DNA of 64,000 bases from an uncultured Paracoccus sp. (GTDB taxonomy: Bacteria > Pseudomonadota > Alphaproteobacteria > Rhodobacterales > Rhodobacteraceae). Numbering within the stretch: position 1 is the stretch's first letter; each line of letters begins with the position of its first letter. A program made the position numbers and the translations under genes. Under the pieces are notes generated by a model. It saw only the letters and a list, made by a program, of their open reading frames with translations, made no database searches and was not told the origin of the DNA. The DNA is taken from contig CAKTBJ010000004.1 of NCBI GenBank assembly GCA_934533075.1, forward strand, positions 37,783 to 101,782, given 5' to 3'. Positions 8,303 to 17,219 of the stretch are shown one piece after another.

Positions 8303-8311
8303 GAGGCCCCC

Positions 8312-8836
8312 ATGCAGACCACGAAACCCGCTGCCCCGGTCGCCGTCCATGTCTCCGGCCCCGAAACGAATGAAAGCTATTGGCAGCCCGTGCCGGCGAA
8401 CGGCCATATCGACGTGCTGCTGGCGCCGCATATCACCGGCATGGAAAACCCCTTTGCGATGGGCACGCAAAGCCTCGCCCCCGGCGGCTATGTCCGCGAG
8501 CACAGCCACCCCGACAACGAGGAGGTGCTGCTGATCCTCGAAGGCCGCGGCCGGGCGGTGATCGAGGGCAAGGAATACAAGCTGGTTCCGGGCAGCAAGG
8601 TGTTCCTGCCCCGCGGCGTGCGCCACATGTTCATCAACGAGGGCGAGGCGCATATGAAATGGGTCTGGCTGATCGTGCCGAACGGGCTGGAGGATTTCTT
8701 CCGCCTGATCGGCCGGGTGCGCGCGGCTGGAGACGATACGCCGGTGAACTTCCCCCGCCCCGAGAACGTGCTGGAAATCGAGCAGGCGACGGTCTTTGCC
8801 GCGCAGCCCGAGGATCAGCGCCAGCCGGGGACCTAG
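8312..8836 (+). CDS. Cupin-domain protein
   Basis: A 174-residue single-domain cupin. Motif 1 includes REHSHPDNEE with metal ligands His64, His66 and a glutamate at 70/71. Motif 2 includes PGSKVFLPRGVRHMF with His105, giving a complete 3-His/1-Glu metal site. Cupins of this size act as dioxygenases, isomerases, decarboxylases or sensors. A short conserved C-terminal tail (FFRLIGRVRAAG) follows the barrel. The gene lies tightly between an SDR and an aspartate-dehydrogenase-like gene, so an enzymatic role in the pathway is more likely than regulation, but this is inference. Confidence 0.88.
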   Translation: MQTTKPAAPVAVHVSGPETNESYWQPVPANGHIDVLLAPHITGMENPFAMGTQSLAPGGYVREHSHPDNEEVLLILEGRGRAVIEGKEYKLVPGSKVFLPRGVRHMFINEGEAHMKWVWLIVPNGLEDFFRLIGRVRAAGDDTPVNFPRPENVLEIEQATVFAAQPEDQRQPGT

Positions 8837-8839
8837 GCG

Positions 8840-9607
8840 ATGGCGCGGATCGGGCTGATCGGCTTTGGTGCCATAGGGCGGGCGCTGCATGCGGCGCTGG
8901 ATGCCGAATGGACCGTGCTGATGCGGCCCGGCTCCGCGACCGTTCTGCCGCCGGATGTGCGGCGGGTGGAGAGTATCGAGGCGCTGATCGCCGCGCAGCC
9001 GGCGGCGGTGGTCGAGGCCGCCGGGGTCGAGGCGGCGCGCGTGTATTTGCCGGCGCTGCTGGATGCGGGGCTGGCGGTGATCCCGGCCTCGGTGGGCGCG
9101 TTGGCCGATCCTGCGTTTCACGAGTGTTTGCAGGCGCTGGCGGCGCGGTCGGGGGGGCGGATCATGTTGCAGGGCGGCGCGCTGGGGGGGCTGGACTATC
9201 TGGCCGCCGTGGCGCCGCTGGCGGAGACGCGGGCGGTCTATACCTCGCGCAAGCCGGTGGCGGCATGGCGGGCGGAACTGGCGGCTTTGGGCGTCGATCC
9301 CGAGGCGCTGGCCGGCGAGCATCTGCTGTTCGAGGGCACGGCGGCGGATGCCGCGCGCCTTTACCCGCGCAATCTCAATGCCGGGCTGACGCTGGCGCTG
9401 GCTTTGGGGCCGGAGCGGGTTTCGGTGCGCGTGGTGGCCGATCCGGCAGCCGGGGGCAATACTCACGAGATCGCGGTTTCCAGCCCCGCCGGCACAGCCA
9501 ACTTCCGCTTCGTCAACGCCCCGGCGCCGGACAATCCCAAGACCTCGCTGCTGACCGCGCTGAGCATCGCGGCGGCCTTGCGGCCTCTGCTGGGGGGCGC
9601 GGCATGA
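8840..9607 (+). CDS. L-aspartate dehydrogenase-like (NadX-family) enzyme
   Basis: A 255-residue protein with Rossmann motif IGLIGFGAIGRAL at the N-terminus and the aspartate-dehydrogenase domain: GGALGGLDYLAA, LYPRNLNAGLTLALA, DPAAGGNTHEI and the terminal NAPAPDNPKTSLLTALS box, which closely matches NadX-type enzymes. These catalyse NAD(P)-linked oxidative deamination of L-aspartate or reductive amination of oxaloacetate. In NAD biosynthesis the gene sits beside nadA or nadC; here it is embedded in a catabolic operon beside a cobalamin mutase, suggesting deamination of an aspartate-like or 3-methylaspartate-like amino acid. It starts 3 nt after the cupin stop and overlaps the next gene by 4 nt. 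Confidence 0.85.
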   Translation: MARIGLIGFGAIGRALHAALDAEWTVLMRPGSATVLPPDVRRVESIEALIAAQPAAVVEAAGVEAARVYLPALLDAGLAVIPASVGALADPAFHECLQALAARSGGRIMLQGGALGGLDYLAAVAPLAETRAVYTSRKPVAAWRAELAALGVDPEALAGEHLLFEGTAADAARLYPRNLNAGLTLALALGPERVSVRVVADPAAGGNTHEIAVSSPAGTANFRFVNAPAPDNPKTSLLTALSIAAALRPLLGGAA

Positions 9608-10398
9608 TCCATATCGCCGCCGATGGCGCCCGCATCCATTACGAAACCACCGGCGAGGCCGGCCCGCTGCTGGCGCTGGTGCCGGGGCTGGGTGGCGACG
9701 GGCGCTGGTGGTCGGGCGTGGTGGCGGACCTTGCGGTCGATCACCGGCTGGTCGTGATCGACCATCGCGGCGCCGGGCGCAGCGACCGGCCGCGCCAGAC
9801 CTACAGCATTGCCGGCATCGCGGCGGATGTGGCGGAAATCCTCGCCACCCTGCCCGAGCCGGCGCATGTCATTGGCCATTCCACCGGCGGCGCCATCGCC
9901 CAGCATATCGGCCTGGATTACCCGCATCTGGCGCGCTCGCTGGTGCTGTCCAGCACCTGGGCGCGCGGCGATGCGCGGTTTCGGGCGCTGTTCCGGGCGC
10001 GGGCCGCGATGCTGCGCGCCGGGCAGGTGGCGGCCTATCAGCGGCTGACCAATGTGCTGGCCCATACCGCCGACTACCTCGCCGCGCATGAGGACGAGCT
10101 GGAAGCCGGGGTTGCCGGTGTCGCCGAAAAGCTGGCGCCGCTGGAAGTAACCGCCGCGCGGATCGAGATGCTGCTGGACCATGACCTTCTGGACGATCTG
10201 CCGCGCATCGCCCTGCCGACGCTGGTGATCGGCGCCGAGGCGGACGAGATCACGCCCTTCCCGATGTCCGAAACCCTCGCCACCGCCATCCCCGGCGCGC
10301 GCCTGGTGCGGGTGGCGGGGGCGCATTTCCATCCGCTGGCCGACCCGGTTGGGTTTGCCGGGCTGCTGCGCGGGTTTCTCGGCGAGGTGACGCGATGA
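9604..10398 (+). CDS. Alpha/beta-fold hydrolase
   Basis: A 264-residue hydrolase: oxyanion-hole region VPGLGGDGRWW, DHRGAGRSDRP, nucleophile elbow GHSTGG, acidic residue in GAEADEITP and the terminal histidine in GAHFHPLADP. This is the layout of 3-oxoadipate enol-lactonase (PcaD)-type and related C-C or ester hydrolases. A much longer in-frame reading upstream is only a shadow of the cupin and dehydrogenase genes; the ATG at 9604 overlaps the previous stop (ATGA). Likely hydrolyses a lactone or thioester intermediate. Substrate unknown. Confidence 0.88.
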   Translation: MIHIAADGARIHYETTGEAGPLLALVPGLGGDGRWWSGVVADLAVDHRLVVIDHRGAGRSDRPRQTYSIAGIAADVAEILATLPEPAHVIGHSTGGAIAQHIGLDYPHLARSLVLSSTWARGDARFRALFRARAAMLRAGQVAAYQRLTNVLAHTADYLAAHEDELEAGVAGVAEKLAPLEVTAARIEMLLDHDLLDDLPRIALPTLVIGAEADEITPFPMSETLATAIPGARLVRVAGAHFHPLADPVGFAGLLRGFLGEVTR

Positions 10399-12158
10399 TG
10401 GACGACATGCCCCGCCTGACCGATCCGCGCCTGAAACCTGGCGCCGACCTGCTGGCCGAGGGGCGCGCGCAGGCGCGGGACTGGCGCATGGGCACCTCGC
10501 GCTTCATGCGGGAAAGCGGCCATGCCTCCGAGGCTGCCTATAAACGCGCGGCGATGGCCGAGGGCCGCGTGATGCAGCACGCCCATATCGGCTTTCGCAA
10601 TGTCGAACGCACCATCGGCGCGATGGCGGAACTGCATGGCCGGGCGCTGGAACAGGGGTTCCGCATCGACCGCTTCGGCATCACGCTGGACTGGTCGATG
10701 GGCTATCCCACCGCCTTGCGCGCCGATGCCAGGCGCGGCACCGGCATCGTGCTGGCCGGGCCGGAGGATTTCGCCCGCATCATCGAGGCATCCCCCGCCG
10801 CCACCCATTTCGGCGACTTCATGCTGGGCCTGCCCGGCGCGCTGGAAAACACCCGCAGCGCCGTGGCCGCCGGCGCCACCGCCATCGGCAATCTGGGCCA
10901 GTATTTCACCTTTCGCCTGCCGCATTGGGACGATGACGTGGCCACGACCGAGGCCACCGTCGCCGCCCTTGGCCTGATCGCCGCGCAGGAGGCGGAGATT
11001 CTGGTCCATTCCAACCTCGATGACGGTTTCGCCGGGCTTTTCATCGACATGGCCTGCGCGCTGGGCATGGTCATCATCGAGAAGCATATCGTCGAGGGGC
11101 TGATCAGCGCCCGGTTGGGGCATTGCTATGGGCATCATTTCTCGGACCCGCTGTCGCGCTCGGCCTTCCACGAGGCGCTGGTGGCAGTCACCGACACGCC
11201 CGGCACCATGATCTTCGGCAATACCGTGGCCTACCGGGCCGAGCCTGCGGTGAACTATGCCAGCCTTGGCAGCTATCTGCTGGCCGATATCCTGTCGGTG
11301 ACGCGCTCGCCCTCCGGTCATGCGATCAACCCGGTGCCGGTGACGGAAAACCAGCGCATCCCCGACACGGACGAGATCCTCGACGCGCAGGGCTTTGCCG
11401 CGCGGCTGGCGCGCCATGCCCGGCACTGGCCGGTGATGATCGACATGACCCCCATAAACCGCGAGGCCGGGCGCATGGTCGAGGGCGGCAGGCGTTTCGC
11501 CGCCACCGCGCTGAAGGGGTTGGAGGGGCTGGGCGTCGATATCCTCGACCCCGCCGCGCTGATGCTGGCCATCCGTCGCATCGGGCCGCGCCGGATGGAA
11601 GCCTTGTGGGGGCCGGGCGAGATGCAGAACGGTCGCCGCCAGCCGATCCTGCATGCCGAATGGGCGCGCGAGTTGAACGAGATGGCCGAGGACTGGCTGG
11701 CCGCGCGCGGAGCCGATCCGCTGGGCGGCGCGCGCCCCAGAATCTGCATCGGCACCACCGACGTGCACGAGCACGGCAAATATCTGGTCGAGCGCGCCAT
11801 CGAGGGGCTGGGGGCCGAGACCGTGGATGCCGGCGTCTCGGTCGATCCCGGCGTGCTGGTGGCGCGCGGGGTCGAGGCCGGGGCCGACGCGCTGGCCATC
11901 AGCACCTATAACGGCGTGGCGCTGGGCTATGCGCAGGCGGTGCGGGCGGAATTGGACCGGCGCGGCGTTGATTTGCCGGTGCTGATGGGCGGCAAGCTGA
12001 ACCAGGTGCCGACCGAGTCGAATTCCGGCCTGCCCGTCGATGTCTCGAAGGAGATCGCCGCCATCGGCATCACCCCCTGCGACAGCCTCGACGACATGCT
12101 GGCGGCCATCAGGGCCTTCACCGGCACCCCACGCAAGACCCTCACCCAACAGGAGTAG
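10395..12158 (+). CDS. Cobalamin-dependent mutase-like protein (glutamate-mutase-E-like barrel plus B12-binding domain)
   Basis: A 587-residue two-domain protein. Residues about 30-430 form a probable TIM barrel of the B12-mutase large-subunit kind (IGNLGQYFTFRLPHWDDDV, ILVHSNLDDGFAGLFIDMA, NPVPVTENQRIP). Residues about 447-575 are a B12-binding domain. DVHEHG at 456-461 is the DxHxxG motif whose His458 replaces the lower cobalt ligand, followed by AISTYNG and MGGKLNQ, corresponding to the S-x-L and GG motifs. In glutamate mutase and 2-methyleneglutarate mutase such domains rearrange carbon skeletons with adenosylcobalamin. Fusion in one chain and the operon context (aspartate-dehydrogenase-like, cupin, hydrolase) suggest an unassigned substrate. 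It overlaps both the hydrolase gene and its pathway translationally. Confidence 0.78.
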   Translation: MMDDMPRLTDPRLKPGADLLAEGRAQARDWRMGTSRFMRESGHASEAAYKRAAMAEGRVMQHAHIGFRNVERTIGAMAELHGRALEQGFRIDRFGITLDWSMGYPTALRADARRGTGIVLAGPEDFARIIEASPAATHFGDFMLGLPGALENTRSAVAAGATAIGNLGQYFTFRLPHWDDDVATTEATVAALGLIAAQEAEILVHSNLDDGFAGLFIDMACALGMVIIEKHIVEGLISARLGHCYGHHFSDPLSRSAFHEALVAVTDTPGTMIFGNTVAYRAEPAVNYASLGSYLLADILSVTRSPSGHAINPVPVTENQRIPDTDEILDAQGFAARLARHARHWPVMIDMTPINREAGRMVEGGRRFAATALKGLEGLGVDILDPAALMLAIRRIGPRRMEALWGPGEMQNGRRQPILHAEWARELNEMAEDWLAARGADPLGGARPRICIGTTDVHEHGKYLVERAIEGLGAETVDAGVSVDPGVLVARGVEAGADALAISTYNGVALGYAQAVRAELDRRGVDLPVLMGGKLNQVPTESNSGLPVDVSKEIAAIGITPCDSLDDMLAAIRAFTGTPRKTLTQQE

Positions 12159-12161
12159 ACC

Positions 12162-13760
12162 ATGCCCAAGCTGACCCGCCGATCCCTGTTCCTGACCACC
12201 ACCGCCGCGCTGGCCGCAGTGGCGCTGCCCCGCCTTGCCCTCGCGCAGGAGCCGGTGCGCGGCGGCACGCTGGTCGTGCACATGCCGCAGGAGCAGCGCA
12301 TCCTGAACCCGGCCCTGCGCGCCTCGACCGGGGTCTATGTCATCGCCTCCAAGATCATGGAGCCGCTGATGGACCTGAACGAGGCCGGCGAGCTGGTGCC
12401 GATGCTGGCCACGGAATGGTCGGGCACGCCGGACGGGCTGACCTATACCTTCAAGCTGCGCGAGGGGGTGACTTGGCATGACGGCACCCCCTTCACCGCC
12501 GCCGACGTGCAGTTCACCGCGATGGAGTTGTGGAAGAAGCACCTCAATTACGGCACGCAGTTGCAGGCCAATCTGGAGCAGGTCGAGACCCCGGACGACC
12601 ATACCGCGATCTTCCACTATTCCAAGCCGATGCCGGCCGATCTGCTGTTCGGCGCCATGCCCGATCTGGGCTATATCGCGCCGAAGCATGTCTACGAGGG
12701 CACCGACATCCTGGCCAATGAGGCCAATACCGCGCCCATCGGCACAGGTCCCTTCAAGTTCGTGGAATACGAGCGCGGGCAATATGTCGTGGCCGAGCGC
12801 AACCCGGATTACTGGCGCGAGGGCTTTCCCTATCTGGACAAGGTGATCTGGCGCTTCATCACCGACAAGGCGGCGGCCTCGGCGGCGATCGAGGCCGGGC
12901 AGGTGCATATGAGCAACTATTCCTCGCTGCCGCTGGCCGATATGGACCGGCTGGCCAAGGATGACCGCTTCGAGGTCTCCTCGCGCGGGAACGAGCGCCA
13001 GCCCTTCCAGAACACCATCGAGTTCAACCTGCGCCGCCCGCAACTGGCCGATGCCCGCGTGCGCCGCGCCATCGTCCACGCGCTGGACACGGATTTCTTC
13101 ATCGAGAACTTCCTTTACGGCAACGGCACCCGCGCGCATGGGCCGATCCCGGCGGTCTCGACGGCTTTCTTCCAGCCCGGCGCGACGGATTACGAATATG
13201 ACCTGGACAAGGCCAATGCGCTGCTGGACGAGGCCGGCTTCCCGCGCGGGGCGGATGGCACCCGCTTCAAGGTGACGCTGCATGTGCCGCCCTTCGGCGA
13301 GGACCTGCCGCTGTGGGGCACGTTCATCCAGCAATCGCTGGACGCGGTGGGCATCGCGGTCGAATTGCTGCGCCCGGATTCGGCCACCTATCTGAAGGAG
13401 GTTTATGGCGACTGGAACTTCGACCTGTCCACCGGCTGGCACATCTATCGCGCCGATCCGGCGATCTCCACGATGGTCTGGTATCGCTCGGGCAGCCCGG
13501 ACGGCACCGCCTTTACCAATCAATGGGGCTGGAAGGACGAGGCCATCGACGCCATGATCGACGCCGCCGCCTTCGAGGTGGACCCGGCGAAACGCAAGGC
13601 CCTGTATCCGCAGATCGTCGATGCCCTGAACACGGAAATTCCGCTGTGGATGGCCATCGACCGCATGTTCATGTCGGTGACCTCGAACAAGGTCCGCAAC
13701 CACCACAACAACCCCCGCTGGCCGTCCAGCCACTGGGCGGATGTCTGGGTGGAAGAGTGA
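12162..13760 (+). CDS. Periplasmic substrate-binding protein of a Dpp/Opp-type ABC importer
   Basis: A 532-residue SBP_bac_5 family protein. The N-terminus TRRSLFLTTTAALAAVALPR with an ALA-like cleavage site before QEPVRGG is a Tat-type twin-arginine signal. The mature part has the family landmarks GLTYTFKLREGVTWHDGTPFTAADV, GTGPFKFVEY and NPDYWREG. These proteins deliver peptides, nickel, opines or other small polar compounds. It is the first of four genes forming a complete importer within the catabolic operon, so it probably brings in the pathway substrate. Only 22 nt separate it from the permease gene and no intercistronic hairpin is present, unlike the other importers here. Confidence 0.92.
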   Translation: MPKLTRRSLFLTTTAALAAVALPRLALAQEPVRGGTLVVHMPQEQRILNPALRASTGVYVIASKIMEPLMDLNEAGELVPMLATEWSGTPDGLTYTFKLREGVTWHDGTPFTAADVQFTAMELWKKHLNYGTQLQANLEQVETPDDHTAIFHYSKPMPADLLFGAMPDLGYIAPKHVYEGTDILANEANTAPIGTGPFKFVEYERGQYVVAERNPDYWREGFPYLDKVIWRFITDKAAASAAIEAGQVHMSNYSSLPLADMDRLAKDDRFEVSSRGNERQPFQNTIEFNLRRPQLADARVRRAIVHALDTDFFIENFLYGNGTRAHGPIPAVSTAFFQPGATDYEYDLDKANALLDEAGFPRGADGTRFKVTLHVPPFGEDLPLWGTFIQQSLDAVGIAVELLRPDSATYLKEVYGDWNFDLSTGWHIYRADPAISTMVWYRSGSPDGTAFTNQWGWKDEAIDAMIDAAAFEVDPAKRKALYPQIVDALNTEIPLWMAIDRMFMSVTSNKVRNHHNNPRWPSSHWADVWVEE

Positions 13761-13782
13761 CCGGCTGAAAGGACGCGCGGCG

Positions 13783-14763
13783 ATGCCTATCCTCAAGCTG
13801 GCCGGAAAACGATTGCTCAGCAGCATTCCCACGCTGCTGATCCTGATCGTGGGGCTGTTCCTGCTGCTGCAACTGGCGCCGGGCGATACGGTCGACGCCC
13901 TGATGGCGCAGATGGGCGGCGGCTCGGCCGAGACGGCGGCCGAGTTGCGCCGCTTCTACGGGCTGGAGGGCAGCACCGCCGCGCGCCTGGGCGATTACCT
14001 GTGGCGGCTGGTCCGGTTCGATCTGGGCCATTCCGCCATCTACAACAAACCCGTGGCGACCGTGATCTTCGAGCGCCTGCCCGCGACGCTGCTGCTGATG
14101 GTCTCGGCGCTGAGCTTCGCCTTCGCGGCGGGGATGGCGCTGGGGGTGATCGCGGCGCGCAAGGTCAATGGCGTGCTGGATACCACCATCTCGCTGCTGG
14201 GGATGATCTTCTATGCCACGCCGGCCTTCTGGCTGGGGTTGATGAGCATCGTGGTGTTCTCGATCCGGCTGGGCTGGCTGCCGCCGGGGGGCTTGAGCGA
14301 GATCGGCTCGGGCGCCACCGGGCTGGCCAAGGCGCGCGAGGTGGCGCTGCACCTGATCCAGCCCACGGTGACGCTGGCGCTGATCTATCTGGCGGTCTAC
14401 CTGCGGATCATGCGCGCCTCGATGCTGGAAGTGGCGACGCTGGATTTCGTGCGCACCGCCCGCGCCAAGGGGCTGAGCCAGGGCCAGGTCGTGCGCCGCC
14501 ATATCCTGCGCAACGCACTGCTGCCGATGGTGACGGTGATGGGCTTGCAGGCGGGCGCGATCCTCGGCGGCTCGGTGGTGATCGAAAGCGTGTTCTCGCT
14601 GCCCGGCATCGGGCGGCTGGCCTATGAATCCGTGGTGCAGCGCGACCTGAACATGCTGCTGGGCATTGCCTTCGTCTCGGCGCTGATGGTGATCGCGGTG
14701 AATTTCATCGTCGACCTGCTCTATGCGTGGCTGGACCCGCGCATCGCATCGGTGGAGGGCTGA
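13783..14763 (+). CDS. ABC importer permease, DppB type
   Basis: A 326-residue inner-membrane permease. It begins MPILKLAGKRLLSSIPTLLI, with a first membrane span and the characteristic LLLQLAPGDTVDAL periplasmic loop. The cytoplasmic EAA coupling loop lies around RTARAKGLSQGQVVRRHILRNALLP, followed by GGSVVIESVFSLPGIGRL. The start at 13783 is chosen because the DppB N-terminus aligns there; an in-frame ATG at 13741 lies inside the upstream gene. It forms a heterodimeric channel with the adjacent DppC-type permease, whose start codon directly follows its stop. Confidence 0.92.
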   Translation: MPILKLAGKRLLSSIPTLLILIVGLFLLLQLAPGDTVDALMAQMGGGSAETAAELRRFYGLEGSTAARLGDYLWRLVRFDLGHSAIYNKPVATVIFERLPATLLLMVSALSFAFAAGMALGVIAARKVNGVLDTTISLLGMIFYATPAFWLGLMSIVVFSIRLGWLPPGGLSEIGSGATGLAKAREVALHLIQPTVTLALIYLAVYLRIMRASMLEVATLDFVRTARAKGLSQGQVVRRHILRNALLPMVTVMGLQAGAILGGSVVIESVFSLPGIGRLAYESVVQRDLNMLLGIAFVSALMVIAVNFIVDLLYAWLDPRIASVEG

Positions 14764-15594
14764 ATGGATTTCCTCCGCCGCTATCTGCGCAGTCCCGCCG
14801 CCGCCTTCGGCCTGATGCTGCTGCTGGCCATCGTGGCCGTGGCGCTGGCCGCCGACTGGCTCTATCCCAAGAACCCGCTGGGCCTCGCCGGGCGCCCGCT
14901 GCAATGGCCCTCGCTGGAGGGGCCGTTCATCCTCGGCACCGATGCTTCGGGGCGCGACATCGCCGCGCAGATCGTCCACGGCGCGCGCACCACGCTGGTC
15001 ATGGCGCTGGCCTCGACGCTGATCGCCATCGCCGTGGGCATCGTCATCGGCGCGCTGGCGGGGTTTTATGGCGGCACGGTGGACAATGTGCTGATGCGCA
15101 TCACCGAGGCCTTCCAGACCCTGCCCAGCTTCATCCTGCTGCTGGTTCTGGTGCTGGTCATGGGGTCGTCCATGCAATCCGTGACCATCGTGATCGGCAT
15201 CGTGTCATGGCCCGCCGTGGCGCGGCTGACGCGGGCCGAGTTCCTGTCCCTGCGCAGCCGCGAGTTCATCCAGGCCTGCCGCACCATCGGGCTGCGCGAC
15301 AGCCGCATCATCTTCCGCGAGATCCTGCCCAACGGGCTGGCCTCGATCATCGTCTATGGGTCGGTGGTGATGGCGATGGCGATCCTGCTGGAAAGCTCGC
15401 TGGCCTTCCTCGAACTGTCGGACCCGAACGTGCCCAGCTGGGGCAACCTGATCGGGCATGGCCGCAAGGTGCTGCGCAGCGAATGGTATGTCTCGGCCAT
15501 TCCGGGCGTGGCGATCCTGCTGACCATCCTGGCCGTGTCGCTGGTCGGGCAAGGCCTGAACGACGCGCTGAACCCGAGGCTGCGCCGCCGATGA
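14764..15594 (+). CDS. ABC importer permease, DppC type
   Basis: A 276-residue inner-membrane permease with the DppC hallmarks: LGTDASGRDIAAQIVHGARTT after the first span, EAFQTLPSFILLL, and the EAA loop EFIQACRTIGLRDSRIIFREILPN. It ends in [17 protein letters not shown], typical of the family. Its ATG immediately follows the DppB stop and its stop overlaps the ATPase start. Together these two permeases form the translocation path for the substrate captured by the 12162-13760 binding protein. Confidence 0.92.
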   Translation: MDFLRRYLRSPAAAFGLMLLLAIVAVALAADWLYPKNPLGLAGRPLQWPSLEGPFILGTDASGRDIAAQIVHGARTTLVMALASTLIAIAVGIVIGALAGFYGGTVDNVLMRITEAFQTLPSFILLLVLVLVMGSSMQSVTIVIGIVSWPAVARLTRAEFLSLRSREFIQACRTIGLRDSRIIFREILPNGLASIIVYGSVVMAMAILLESSLAFLELSDPNVPSWGNLIGHGRKVLRSEWYVSAIPGVAILLTILAVSLVGQGLNDALNPRLRRR

Positions 15595-17219
15595 CCCCGC
15601 TTGTCCGTATCGAGAACCTGTCGATCCGCCTGCCCGGCGAGGCCGACCGCCGCCATGCCGTCGAGGACCTGTCGCTGGACATCGCCGCCGGGGAAATCGT
15701 CTGCGTGGTCGGCGAAAGCGGCTCGGGCAAGTCGATGACCGCCTCGGCGCTGATGGGGCTGCTGCCGGACGGGCTGGCGGTGGACACGGGCCGCATCCTG
15801 CTGGGCGAGGAGGATTTGCTGACCTTCTCCGAGGCCCGGATGCGCAAGGTGCGCGGCGCCCGCATCGGCATGATCTTTCAGGAGCCGATGACCGCCCTGA
15901 ACCCCTTGCAGACCGCCGGCCGCCAGATCGCCGAGGTGCTGCTGACCCATACCGGCATGGGCCGGGCCGAGGCCGGTGCCCGCGCCGTGGCGCTGCTGGC
16001 CGAGGTCGGCATCCCCGACCCGCCGCTGGCGGCGGAGGCTTACCCGCACGAGCTGTCCGGCGGCCAGCGCCAGCGGGTGATGATCGCGATGGCGCTGGCG
16101 CTGGAGCCGCAGGTGCTGATCGCCGACGAGCCGACGACCGCGCTGGACGTGACCGTTCAGGCGCAAATCCTGGACCTGATCCGCGCCATCCAGAAGCGGG
16201 TGGGCATGGGTATCCTGTTCATCACCCATGATTTCGGCGTGGTGGCCGAGATCGCCGACCGGGTGCTGGTCATGCAGCATGGCAAGGTGGTCGAGCGCGG
16301 CGCGGCCCGCGACGTGCTGACCGATCCGCAGCACCCCTATACGCGGGCGCTGATCGCCGCCGTGCCCAGCCTCGACCCGCCGCCGGCCCGCGCGCTGCCG
16401 GACGAGGCGGTGATGGCGGTGGCGGGCCTTTCCAAGACCTACAGCACCGGCGGCGGGCTGCTGGGCCGCACCCGGCGCGTCACCCATGCGGTGAAATCGG
16501 CCAGCTTCACCCTGCCGCGCGGGGCGACGATCGGGGTGGTGGGCGAAAGCGGCTCGGGCAAGTCCACGCTGGCGCGCTGCCTGATCCGGCTGCTGGACCC
16601 CGACGCGGGTTCGGTGCGGCTGGGCGAAGTGGAGTTCTCGGCCCTGCGCGGCGCGGAACTGCGCCGCAACCGGCCGCTGATGCAGATGGTGTTCCAGGAC
16701 CCTTTCGCCAGCCTGAACCCGCGCCGCAGCGCCGGCGATCTGGTCACGCAGGGGATGATCGCGCGCGGCATGCCCCGCGCCGAGGCCTGGGCGCGGGCGC
16801 GCGAGCTGTTCGGGCTGGTCGGGCTGGACCCGGAGGCCGTGAACCGCCTGCCGCATCAGTTCTCCGGCGGCCAGCGCCAGCGCATCGGGCTGGCCCGCGC
16901 GCTGGCATTGGAGCCGCGCGTGCTGATCGCCGACGAGGCGGTCTCGGCGCTGGACGTGTCGGTTCAGGCCCGCGTGCTGGAACTGCTGCGCGATCTGCGC
17001 GAAAGGCTGTCGCTGTCGATGGTGTTCATCACCCACGACCTGCGGGTGGCGGCGCAGGTCTGCGACAGCGTGATCATCATGCGCCGGGGCGAGATCGTGG
17101 AACAGGGCAGCGTGGCGGCGGTGTTCGCCGACCCGCAGCACCCCTATACCCGCAACCTGCTGGCGGCGGTGCCGGGGCGCGGGATGCAAGCAAGCGAAGG
17201 GAATGACCGTGGACGGTGA
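15591..17219 (+). CDS. Dipeptide-type ABC importer ATPase with two fused nucleotide-binding domains (DppD-DppF fusion)
   Basis: A 542-residue protein containing two ABC domains. The first (about 1-260) has Walker [11 protein letters not shown], signature LSGGQRQR and Walker [10 protein letters not shown]. The second (about 265-540) has [18 protein letters not shown] and VLIADEAVS. Each is followed by the oligopeptide-transporter C-terminal motif QHPYTR. This single-chain arrangement occurs in GsiA/YejF-like systems. The start overlaps the DppC stop (ATGA) and the last 17 nt overlap the flavoprotein gene, tying the transporter to the catabolic genes. Confidence 0.93.
   Translation: MTPLVRIENLSIRLPGEADRRHAVEDLSLDIAAGEIVCVVGESGSGKSMTASALMGLLPDGLAVDTGRILLGEEDLLTFSEARMRKVRGARIGMIFQEPMTALNPLQTAGRQIAEVLLTHTGMGRAEAGARAVALLAEVGIPDPPLAAEAYPHELSGGQRQRVMIAMALALEPQVLIADEPTTALDVTVQAQILDLIRAIQKRVGMGILFITHDFGVVAEIADRVLVMQHGKVVERGAARDVLTDPQHPYTRALIAAVPSLDPPPARALPDEAVMAVAGLSKTYSTGGGLLGRTRRVTHAVKSASFTLPRGATIGVVGESGSGKSTLARCLIRLLDPDAGSVRLGEVEFSALRGAELRRNRPLMQMVFQDPFASLNPRRSAGDLVTQGMIARGMPRAEAWARARELFGLVGLDPEAVNRLPHQFSGGQRQRIGLARALALEPRVLIADEAVSALDVSVQARVLELLRDLRERLSLSMVFITHDLRVAAQVCDSVIIMRRGEIVEQGSVAAVFADPQHPYTRNLLAAVPGRGMQASEGNDRGR

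Noticed and set aside
10150-10395. Cobalamin riboswitch for the B12-dependent gene
   Set aside because: The mutase-like gene overlaps its upstream neighbour inside an operon, leaving no leader; I saw no B12-box-like element at the operon start either.
8380-10398. A 672-codon plus-strand frame covering the cupin, NadX-like and hydrolase genes
   Set aside because: Only its last 264 codons match a family (alpha/beta hydrolase from 9604); the rest is an out-of-frame reading of the cupin and NadX-like genes.
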